A stretch of DNA of 64,000 nt, taken from NCBI GenBank assembly GCA_018380885.1, contig JAGZSY010000030.1:27666-91665 (forward strand), given 5' to 3'. This stretch comes from Enterocloster asparagiformis (GTDB lineage: Bacteria; Bacillota; Clostridia; Lachnospirales; Lachnospiraceae). The notes beneath the pieces were generated by a model. The model saw nothing but the letters and a program-made list of their open reading frames with translations, was not told the DNA's origin and made no database searches. The position numbers and the translations under genes are program-made. This document shows, one piece after another, positions 1-7,355 of the stretch (its first letter is position 1; the number at the start of each line of letters is the position of its first letter).

Positions 1-1815
1 GAACCCCGGGAGCTTTTGGAGGAGCTGCTCTCTGAAAAGCGCGAAAACGGCTCCTACAAGCATTACCCGGACTTTGCCGGGGTCACGGCGGAGGGAAATA
101 TCCTTCTGTCCCTGCAGGACATGACGAAAATCTACACGCCTGAGGGCGAGCTGCTGATGGAGCTGCCCCAGACCAGCTGCTCCTCGGACTGGAGGAGCGC
201 CGCCTATTTAAAAGGAAACGAGTATCTGACCATCGGGGATAACGGATACCTCCGGTACGACGTGTCCGGGCCTAAAGGGCAGCTGATGGAGGAGATTGCT
301 TACCAGCAGGGGAGTTCCGATCAGTTTGCGTCCGTGGCGCCGGACAAAGACGGCGGCTTCTTTGCGGCTAATCCGAAAGGAATTCACCACATCGGCCAGG
401 GCGGAAGCATCTGGGAGACGGTGGTGGACGGGGGATTGAATTCGTTAAGCCAGCCCAGCGCCGCCATCGTACGGCTGTTTGCGGGGGCGGAGGACGATTT
501 CTACGTGTGGCTCAACAGCGCGGGAGCCAACCTGCTCAAGCACTATACCTATGACCCGGAAATCCCGTCCGTGCCGGGAAAGACCCTGACCGTGTACGGC
601 CTGGATTTGAGCTCGGCGGAGACGGTCCGCCAGGCCGCGTCCATGTTCCAGCTGGCCCACCCGGACGTGCGGGTGGAGCTGATCGACGGCCGGGCGGATG
701 CGGGAAGCACCACGGTTTCCGATACCATCCGGGCGCTGAACACGGAGCTGCTGGGCGGAAGCGGGGCGGATGTGCTGGTACTTGACGGCCTGCCTGTGGA
801 TTCCTACATTGAGAAGGGCGTGCTTCTGGATCTGCGGCAGGCGCTGAAACCTATGCTGGAAGCCGGGGAGCTGGGGGATCATATCATCGGCCCGTTCACG
901 GCCGCGGACGGCGGCATTTACCGGATTCCGTCCAGGATGACCCTGCTGACCGTCTACGGCGACCCGGAGGCCCTGGCGAGCCTGAAAACCATGGAGACGG
1001 CCCGCAGCTACCAGAGTGATTCCTCCCATTTGCCTCTGCGGCCCAGAACCACTTATGAAAAGCTGCTGCGGCAGATATTTACTCTGTACAGCGGGGAGAT
1101 CGTGGACGGCGAGAGCGGAATGCTAAAACCAGGTAAGACCGCGGAGCTCTTAGAGACTGTGAAGGTGTTGGGGGAAGCCAACGGCTCCCAGGTGTCCTTT
1201 GACGAGTCCGTGGACGGCGGACGCGGGTTTTACTACAACATGTCCAGGGGGGCGTCGGCCCTGAACGGGGACGAGTACATGGAGCTTCAGAACGGGTCTG
1301 TCAGCGCGGCCATGGAAGCGGTGAAAGGTATGTACAGCCTGATGCTGTCCCTGTCGGTAGCCGATCAGATGGGGTGCGAGATGGAGGGCCTTAACGGCTC
1401 CTACCTGCCCTCCCAGATGCTGGGGATCAACCGCTCAGGCGGGCAGATTGAGCTGGCGGAAGAGTTTGTCCGCTTTGTGCTGGGCGACCAGGTGCAGGAC
1501 GGCGATCTGATGGACGGCCTGCCGGTGAACCGGACGGCTGCCGCTCACTGGACCAGCGAGGACTGGGGAAATCCGGAGATATCGCTGGTGGTCAGCGGCG
1601 GGGACGGCTACAGCCTGTCCGGCGTGTTCCCCACAGTGGAGCAGCGGCGTCATATCTTCGCCCTGGCCGAGGCAGCGGACCGGCCTATCCTGACGGACCG
1701 GGTGCTGTTGGACATCATTGTAGCGGAAACGAAGGGATTTTTTGATGGAACCTTGTCTTTGGAGCAGGCGGCGCAGAACGCCGAAAGCAAAGCGAACCTG
1801 TACTTCGCAGAATAG
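1..1815 (+). CDS. ABC transporter solute-binding protein, 5' truncated
   Basis: The reading frame is open through base 1, so the gene starts before the window; the signal peptide or lipobox cannot be seen. The first ~180 visible residues are short strand-like segments with recurring Gly/Asp turns (for example IYTPEGELL), resembling a beta-propeller-like module. From about residue 190 (GKTLTVYGLDLSS) the sequence resembles a family 1 sugar-binding protein, with DVLVLDG and typical C-terminal helices. The next gene overlaps its end and encodes a MalF-like permease, so it most likely binds a carbohydrate outside the cell for that importer. The propeller-plus-binding-protein fusion is an inference from sequence texture; the binding-protein half is the safer part. 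Substrate unknown. Confidence 0.75.
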   Translation, partial: EPRELLEELLSEKRENGSYKHYPDFAGVTAEGNILLSLQDMTKIYTPEGELLMELPQTSCSSDWRSAAYLKGNEYLTIGDNGYLRYDVSGPKGQLMEEIAYQQGSSDQFASVAPDKDGGFFAANPKGIHHIGQGGSIWETVVDGGLNSLSQPSAAIVRLFAGAEDDFYVWLNSAGANLLKHYTYDPEIPSVPGKTLTVYGLDLSSAETVRQAASMFQLAHPDVRVELIDGRADAGSTTVSDTIRALNTELLGGSGADVLVLDGLPVDSYIEKGVLLDLRQALKPMLEAGELGDHIIGPFTAADGGIYRIPSRMTLLTVYGDPEALASLKTMETARSYQSDSSHLPLRPRTTYEKLLRQIFTLYSGEIVDGESGMLKPGKTAELLETVKVLGEANGSQVSFDESVDGGRGFYYNMSRGASALNGDEYMELQNGSVSAAMEAVKGMYSLMLSLSVADQMGCEMEGLNGSYLPSQMLGINRSGGQIELAEEFVRFVLGDQVQDGDLMDGLPVNRTAAAHWTSEDWGNPEISLVVSGGDGYSLSGVFPTVEQRRHIFALAEAADRPILTDRVLLDIIVAETKGFFDGTLSLEQAAQNAESKANLYFAE

Positions 1816-2638
1816 GGCGGCCTTCCTGTTTCTGGCTCCCAGCGCGGCCGGGACAGCGGTGTTTACGCTGATCCCCTTCGGGGCCGTGATCGCGGAGGCA
1901 TTTACCGGCATGGCGGACGGAACCTTCGCGGGATTTGAAAATTTTGTGCTGGTGATCCACAACGCCGCCTTCCGCCTGGCGGCGAAGAACACCCTGCGCT
2001 TCACGGCTGTGTGCATCCCCCTGCTGATGGCCGTGTCCCTGTGGACCGCGGTGCTGGTGAAGGCTGCGGCGGACCGCTCCGGGGTGTTTAAGACCACGAT
2101 GCTTCTGCCGATGGCGGTGCCGGTGGCCTCGGTGGTCTGCCTCTGGAACGTGGTGTTTCATCCCCAGGGACTGTTAAATCAGCTCCTGGGGAATACAGGG
2201 GGCGCTGGTATCGATTTTATGCGGCGGAAAAGCGCGTTTTTGGTGCTGGTATTTACCTATATCTGGAAAAATAACGGATACGACATGGTGCTGTGGCTGG
2301 CCGGGCTGGACGCAATCTCAGAGGAGCTCTACGAGGCGGCCAAGGTGGATGGAGCGGGGGCGTGGGAGAAATTCCGTTACATCACGGCGCCGGGGCTGAA
2401 GGGCACGGCAGGTCTTGTGGCCCTGCTGTCGGTTATCAACTCCTTCAAGGTGTTCCGGGAGGCGTACCTGATCGCAGGGGATTACCCCCACGAGAGCATC
2501 TACATGCTCCAGCATCTGTTCAACAACTGGTTCGTTTCCCTGGATATCCGGAAAATGAGCGCGGCCTCGGTGCTGCTGGAGGCGGCCGTACTCTTCGGAG
2601 TTCTGCTGTGGAGTTTGAGGAGGGCAGGGGATGATTAA
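1745..2638 (+). CDS. Sugar ABC transporter permease (MalF/UgpA-like)
   Basis: Membrane subunit of a carbohydrate ABC importer. Six hydrophobic segments are visible, beginning around residue 25 (AAFLFLAPSAAGTAVF), and the cytoplasmic EAA loop that contacts the ATPase is clear (YEAAKVDGAGAWEKF). About 297 residues is normal for the family. ATG at 1745 is used here; a TTG sits one codon earlier. Either way the gene overlaps the upstream binding-protein gene by about 70 bases, suggesting coupled translation, and it overlaps the next permease by 8 bases. The first ~20 residues are Arg/Lys rich and might be untranslated if a later start is used. No ATPase gene lies in the visible part; such importers often borrow a shared MsmX-type ATPase. 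Confidence 0.88.
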   Translation: MEPCLWSRRRRTPKAKRTCTSQNRAAFLFLAPSAAGTAVFTLIPFGAVIAEAFTGMADGTFAGFENFVLVIHNAAFRLAAKNTLRFTAVCIPLLMAVSLWTAVLVKAAADRSGVFKTTMLLPMAVPVASVVCLWNVVFHPQGLLNQLLGNTGGAGIDFMRRKSAFLVLVFTYIWKNNGYDMVLWLAGLDAISEELYEAAKVDGAGAWEKFRYITAPGLKGTAGLVALLSVINSFKVFREAYLIAGDYPHESIYMLQHLFNNWFVSLDIRKMSAASVLLEAAVLFGVLLWSLRRAGDD

Positions 2639-3473
2639 ACGGGCGATGGTTCGGGGGATTCTGGCGGTTATGTGTCTGTTTGTCTGGCTCCCGCTGTTTC
2701 TGATGGCGGGAAATTCCCTGATGGGCGAGGGGGAGATGCTGGAGCGGTTTGCCGCGGTGTTTGGCGTGGCGGACCGTCCGGTGAGGGCGGCGCTTCTGCC
2801 CTCCTACCCGACTCTCCGGCCGTATGTGGAGCTGCTGCTGGACTCCCCCGGGTTCTATGTGATGTTCTGGAATTCCTGCCTGCAGACGGGGCTTGCCGTG
2901 GCCGGGCAGCTTCTGGTGGCGCTTCCGGCGGCCTGGGCCTTCGGGGCGCTTTCTTTTAAGGGCAGGAGAAAGCTGTTTTTGCTTTACATCATCCTGATGC
3001 TGCAGCCCTTCCAGGTAACCATGGCGCCCAGCTACCTGGTGCTCAAGCGGCTGAGCCTGCTAAACAGCCATCTGGCGGTGATTCTGCCCGCGGCCTGGTC
3101 GGCGTTTCCGGTGTTCATCATAGCCAAGTTTTTCGAGACCGTCCCCAAGCCGCTTCTGGAGGCGGCCAGGCTGGACGGGGCCGGGAACTGGATGATCTTC
3201 TGGCGTGTGGGCGTGCCCCTGGGCAAGCCGGGCATCGTCTCGGCCGTGGTGCTGGGCTTTCTGGAGGCATGGAACGCTATTGAGCAGCCCATGACATTTT
3301 TAAAGGAGCGGCGGCTGTGGCCCCTGTCCCTGTATCTGCCGGAGATCACGGCGGACAAGGCGGCTGTGGCCTGGGCGGCCTCCGCGGTGGCCATGATCCT
3401 GCCGGTCAGCCTGTTTCTGATGGGACAGGGGGCGCTGGAGCAGGGGATTGCGGCCGCGGGAATCAAGGAATGA
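2631..3473 (+). CDS. Carbohydrate ABC transporter permease (MalG-like)
   Basis: Second membrane subunit of the same importer. It has hydrophobic segments at the N-terminus (VRGILAVMCLFVWLPLFLMA) and four or five more, and an EAA loop (LEAARLDGAGNWMIFWRV) placed as in MalG-type permeases. Length 280 residues is normal. The ATG at 2631 follows a purine-rich ribosome site (gaggagggcagggg) and overlaps the preceding permease by 8 bases, so the two are translationally coupled. Heterodimer with the upstream MalF-like protein is inferred from family knowledge. Confidence 0.88.
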   Translation: MIKRAMVRGILAVMCLFVWLPLFLMAGNSLMGEGEMLERFAAVFGVADRPVRAALLPSYPTLRPYVELLLDSPGFYVMFWNSCLQTGLAVAGQLLVALPAAWAFGALSFKGRRKLFLLYIILMLQPFQVTMAPSYLVLKRLSLLNSHLAVILPAAWSAFPVFIIAKFFETVPKPLLEAARLDGAGNWMIFWRVGVPLGKPGIVSAVVLGFLEAWNAIEQPMTFLKERRLWPLSLYLPEITADKAAVAWAASAVAMILPVSLFLMGQGALEQGIAAAGIKE

Positions 3474-3546
3474 GCGGGAAGGATTGCAATTTACAGACAA
3501 CGCCCCCTGGGAGAACCGCTGTGAGGGAAAGGAATGGTGAGCGGCG

Positions 3547-5220
3547 ATGAAGCGGTTTACAGCCAAATTTCTGCTTGTGATGGCGATACTGACATTTTTA
3601 TCCAGGGCCCTGGACTCCGTGACCGTTGCCAGGATTCAAACTGTATACGGGAAACAGGGGGCCGTGTCCTACCGCATCACCGGCGAGGGGACCTTTGGGG
3701 CGGAACGGCTGTCCTACCGCTCCCTGCCGGAGGGGATGTTGGTAGCCCAGGTCCTGGCCCGGCCCGGCGATGTGGTGCAGGCGGGGGATACGATCCTCAC
3801 ATTGCAGATGGAACCGCTGCGGGAGAAGCGGGAGGAGCTGTCCGCGGAGCTCAAGAAAGCTGAGCTGGCCCTGGAGCAGGAGCGGCTGTCCGCCCGGCAG
3901 ACGCCCCGGGTGACGCAGGAGACGCTGGCGCTCCAGCAGCTGGAGGTGGACCGGCGGGCGCTGGAGCTGGGCAGGCAGGATCTGGCCGACGCGCAGGAGG
4001 CGTACAACGCAAATGTGGACGCCCTCAGGCTGGAATATGACCGCAAGGCGAACCGCTCCGAGGACGAGATACGCCAGGACGCTAAGGCCGCGCTTAAGAG
4101 CGCCCGGCGCGTCTATGAGGCCGCCAGGCTGGACCGGGACGCCGCGGTGAAAAAAGCGGAGCGGGATGTGAAGGAGAAGCAGAAAAAGCTGGACCGTCTG
4201 AACGCCCTCGACGACCCTTCCGAGGAGGAGTTGACGGACGCGCAGGAGGCGCTGGAGGAGGCCGAAGAGGATTTGGAGCAGGTGAAGGAGGAGCAGGAGA
4301 TTCTGGTGGAGGAGGCCAGGGCTTCGCTGCGGGCCGCCGAGGAGGACTACGACGACCGCAGCTACAACACGCTTCAGGTCCAGGAGGAATGCAGGAAGGC
4401 CTACGAGGACGGCGTGAAGGCGGAGGACGAGAAGCTGGACCAGGCCCAAAGGCGGGTCCTGGAGCTGGAGGAGGCGCTGCGCCAGTCGGGCCAGAAGCTG
4501 GAGAACGCCAGAATCGCCGACGCGGGAACGCGCTCGCAGGAGGAAAACGCCAGGGAAATTTCGCGCCTGCGTCAGGAATCCATGGAGCTGGATTTGCAGA
4601 GTATACGGCGCAGGCTGGAGAAGGTGGAGGAGCTGATCGACCGGGAGGGCGCTGTGAATGCGGTTTCCAGGGCGGTGGTGGCCGGTCTGGACTTGCAGGA
4701 GGGCGGGCTCATCGGCCCGGCGGACCAGGTCCGGCTGGCTGAGGGAGACCTGCTGTTCCAGGCCCAGGTGGAGCGGGAGGATGCCGCCCTCCTGAAGCCG
4801 GGGGACAGGATGGCGCTGAAGCGGGCCGGGGTGGCCAAAGAGCTGAACGCCGTGGTGGAATCGGTGGACCGCCTGTCCGCGGACGGGAAATGCGCGGTAA
4901 CCGCCTCGGTGGAGCCGGGGCAGGGCTTCCTGGGGGAAGCCTGCGGCTTTACGGTGGTGCTCCAGTCCGGCGTCTACCCTCTGGTGATCCCCATTGAGGC
5001 GCTGCGGGAGGATACGAACGGTTATTTCTGCCTGGCCGCCCAGCCGGAAAAAACCATACTGGGAGAGGAATTGGCGGCGGTGCGGATCGACGTGGAGGTG
5101 CTGGAAAAGAGCAGCGCGTCGGCGGCCGTGTCGGGCGCGGTGGGCGGCGGAACGCCGCTCATCGTTTCCTCCAATAAAGAGGTGGCCGCGGGAGACCGGG
5201 TACGGGTGGTGACGGAATGA
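3547..5220 (+). CDS. HlyD/RND-type membrane-fusion (adaptor) protein
   Basis: 557 residues. An N-terminal membrane anchor (about residues 7-22) is followed by a lipoyl-like half motif (MLVAQVLARPGDVVQAGD), then a very long charged coiled coil (about residues 80-370, rich in Glu, Arg, Lys and Ala), then the second lipoyl half and a beta-barrel region near residues 375-480. That order is the classic adaptor of MacA/HlyD/YknX systems, which link a membrane transporter to the cell exterior. It overlaps the next gene, a MacB-like permease, by 4 bases, which supports an export partnership. The cognate ATPase is not in the window. The coiled coil is longer than in short Firmicute YknX proteins. The link to the preceding sugar importer is only positional. 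Confidence 0.8.
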   Translation: MKRFTAKFLLVMAILTFLSRALDSVTVARIQTVYGKQGAVSYRITGEGTFGAERLSYRSLPEGMLVAQVLARPGDVVQAGDTILTLQMEPLREKREELSAELKKAELALEQERLSARQTPRVTQETLALQQLEVDRRALELGRQDLADAQEAYNANVDALRLEYDRKANRSEDEIRQDAKAALKSARRVYEAARLDRDAAVKKAERDVKEKQKKLDRLNALDDPSEEELTDAQEALEEAEEDLEQVKEEQEILVEEARASLRAAEEDYDDRSYNTLQVQEECRKAYEDGVKAEDEKLDQAQRRVLELEEALRQSGQKLENARIADAGTRSQEENAREISRLRQESMELDLQSIRRRLEKVEELIDREGAVNAVSRAVVAGLDLQEGGLIGPADQVRLAEGDLLFQAQVEREDAALLKPGDRMALKRAGVAKELNAVVESVDRLSADGKCAVTASVEPGQGFLGEACGFTVVLQSGVYPLVIPIEALREDTNGYFCLAAQPEKTILGEELAAVRIDVEVLEKSSASAAVSGAVGGGTPLIVSSNKEVAAGDRVRVVTE

Positions 5221-6248
5221 GAAAATGGATGGCGATCCTGTTGACAGCGGGGCTGTGCGCAGCCGGACTGCTGCAGTGGAGAGGACTTAAGGAATACGGC
5301 GGTCAGATTTTTTACGGGTACGGGGAGAAAGCTGCGCCGGACCGGGCGCTGCTTAATCAGCTGGCGCGGCAGGAGAAGGAGGCGGGCGATTCCCTTCCGG
5401 GTATGGCGGCCTGGTCGGTGGAGGAGGGCGTGGAGGTGGAAAACCGGAGTCTGGGCAGGGTGGGCTCCGCCGCCCGCATGGTGGTCTGGGGCGACCGGGA
5501 GCTGGCGGCCAGGCGCAGACTGGCCGCGGGCAATTACGGTTACAGCTCCGACGCCGGGGCCTGCGTCATCAGCCGGGGCCTTGCCATGGAGCTGTTCGGC
5601 TCTGTCTCCGTGGTGGGCATGGAGGTGCGCTGCGATGGCGCGGACTACATTGTGCGCGGCGTGACGGAGGACGACCGGAAGGTGGTGATCCTGCCGGCAA
5701 GCGTCCATCCGATGCGGTTTTCATACCTGCTGCTGGATTTTGGGCGGGACCGCGCCGCCAAGGCCGGGGCGGATCAGCTCTTGTACGGATACGGGGCGGG
5801 AGGGGCGCGCTGCCGGATGGATGGGGAGGTCTGTCTGGCGCTTGCGGGCCTTTTTGCGCTTCTGCCGGTTTTGACGGCCCTGGGGCGCGCCCTGTTTCTG
5901 TACTGCCGCAGAGAGCAGAGCGCTCTGCGCCGCGGGGCCGCCTGCGGGGCAGCGGCGGCCGCGCTCATGGGGATTTTTTTTATGATGGGAGCCGGGGGGC
6001 TCCGGTTCCCGCCGGATCTCATTCCGTCCAGGTGGTCGGATTTCGCCTTCTGGGGCCGGCGGTGGGGGGGAGCTGTCCGCGTCCCTCAGATTCGCCGGCG
6101 CCGCCGGCTGGGCGGAGTGGCCGGAGTTTCTCAGAAAACGGACGGTCCTGGGAGCCTTGTGGGGCTTTTTTGGCGCTGTCGCCGCCCTGTTTACGGGAAA
6201 CGGGATTGTAAGGAAATCGTTATTGACACTCAGGTGCAAAGTGAGTAA
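5217..6248 (+). CDS. MacB-like ABC permease, apparently frameshifted near the C-terminus
   Basis: The N-terminal membrane helix (residues 5-20), extracellular core (about 40-195, with a MacB-core-like stretch ACVISRGLAMELFGS) and two helices (about 203-227 and 240-262) fit a MacB/FtsX-type permease. After residue ~282 the frame becomes Arg-rich and implausible. A G7 run lies at 6064-6070; removing one G switches to a frame encoding ELSASLRFAGAAGW and a good fourth helix (LGALWGFFGAVAALFTG), stopping at 6304-6306. That stop overlaps the TTG start of the next gene, as expected for an intact operon. The conserved four-helix layout argues the extra G is a mutation, slippage site or sequence error. 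The annotated stop at 6248 is that of the uncorrected frame. Confidence 0.7.
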   Translation: MRKWMAILLTAGLCAAGLLQWRGLKEYGGQIFYGYGEKAAPDRALLNQLARQEKEAGDSLPGMAAWSVEEGVEVENRSLGRVGSAARMVVWGDRELAARRRLAAGNYGYSSDAGACVISRGLAMELFGSVSVVGMEVRCDGADYIVRGVTEDDRKVVILPASVHPMRFSYLLLDFGRDRAAKAGADQLLYGYGAGGARCRMDGEVCLALAGLFALLPVLTALGRALFLYCRREQSALRRGAACGAAAAALMGIFFMMGAGGLRFPPDLIPSRWSDFAFWGRRWGGAVRVPQIRRRRRLGGVAGVSQKTDGPGSLVGLFWRCRRPVYGKRDCKEIVIDTQVQSE

Positions 6249-6302
6249 AGTAGGGATAGGAGTAAATCTGGAAGAGGGCGTATCGCGTGAGGAGGATACA
6301 GT

Positions 6303-7334
6303 TTGAAGAAGAGCAATATGAAACACCTGGGTACCGCGGCGCTGGCAGTGGCGCTGGCGATTTTAACCGCCTTCCCTGCATTGGCGGCCAACACGAAAAA
6401 GATCACGGCCGTTTCCCTGAAAATTGAGGCGGATATACAGCCGGGGATGGACTTCGGCGAGGAGGACATCGACATTGATGCGACAGGAGATAAGTTTTCC
6501 GTGGGGGACTACGTTGTAAAGAACGAGGGCTCAGAGTGGGAGACGGACACGGTGCCCCTGCTGGAGGTGACGCTGGACGCCAGCGAGGACTACCGTTTTT
6601 CCACCGCCATCAAGCGAGACAAGATCAGGGTCAAGGGCGCAGGGGCCGTCTGCCAGCGCGCCCTACGCCAGGATTCGGGACGGCAGCTGGTGCTGACCAT
6701 TGAGCTGGATTCCCTGCAGAAGTCCCTGCGCCCGATTGAGAACGTCCGGCTGACCTCCGACGGCGTGGTGAGCTGGGACACGGTGAGCACGGCCGGAAGC
6801 TATGAGTTCCGCGTGTACCGCGACGGCAAGTCGGTGGGAAGCGCGATCACCACCACCTACAACAGCTACAACTGTTCGGAGAAGCTGACCAAGAGCGCCA
6901 ACTACAGCGTAAAGGTGCGCGCCGTCAACAAGGTGGATTCCACGATCGTGGGCGATTGGTCGGAGTCCAACACCATGTATGTGGACTCCGCCATGGCCGA
7001 ATACTTCAAGGCCAACCCCGTGGAGAACCCGGAGGGCGTGTTTCCCAGCAGCTCCTGGAAGCAGGCGGAGGACGGCAGATGGTGGTACGACAACGGGGAC
7101 GGAACCTTCCCAAAGTCGGGCTGGCAGGAGATCAACGGGAAGTGGTATTTCTTTGACGACGATGGTTACATGGTGACCGGCTGGATCGAATGGGAAGGCA
7201 AGCGGTACTTCTGCAATGAAAAAGGCGAGATGCTGAAAAACTGCATCACGGAGGACAATTACCGGCTGGGCGAGGACGGCGCGGTGATCAACCAGGACCC
7301 AACCCCAGAGGGGGAGGAGACTCCCGGTGACTGA
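6303..7334 (+). CDS. Secreted protein with choline-binding-type wall repeats
   Basis: A signal peptide occupies about residues 1-29 (LAVALAILTAFPALAA). A middle domain near residues 140-225 looks like fibronectin type III (SDGVVSWDTVSTAGSYEFRV). The C-terminal third carries aromatic-glycine wall-binding repeats of the CW_binding_1 type (GWQEINGKWYFFDDDGYM, GWIEWEGKRYFCNEKGEM), which in Firmicutes attach proteins to wall polymers. Start chosen at TTG 6303: gaggagg lies 7 bases upstream, and the TTG overlaps the stop of the frame-corrected MacB-like gene; an ATG at 6318 is the alternative. No enzymatic domain is seen, so the role is probably surface or accessory to the adjacent export genes. 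Confidence 0.8.
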   Translation: MKKSNMKHLGTAALAVALAILTAFPALAANTKKITAVSLKIEADIQPGMDFGEEDIDIDATGDKFSVGDYVVKNEGSEWETDTVPLLEVTLDASEDYRFSTAIKRDKIRVKGAGAVCQRALRQDSGRQLVLTIELDSLQKSLRPIENVRLTSDGVVSWDTVSTAGSYEFRVYRDGKSVGSAITTTYNSYNCSEKLTKSANYSVKVRAVNKVDSTIVGDWSESNTMYVDSAMAEYFKANPVENPEGVFPSSSWKQAEDGRWWYDNGDGTFPKSGWQEINGKWYFFDDDGYMVTGWIEWEGKRYFCNEKGEMLKNCITEDNYRLGEDGAVINQDPTPEGEETPGD

Positions 7335-7355
7335 GTAGTTGGGAATCAATATCAT

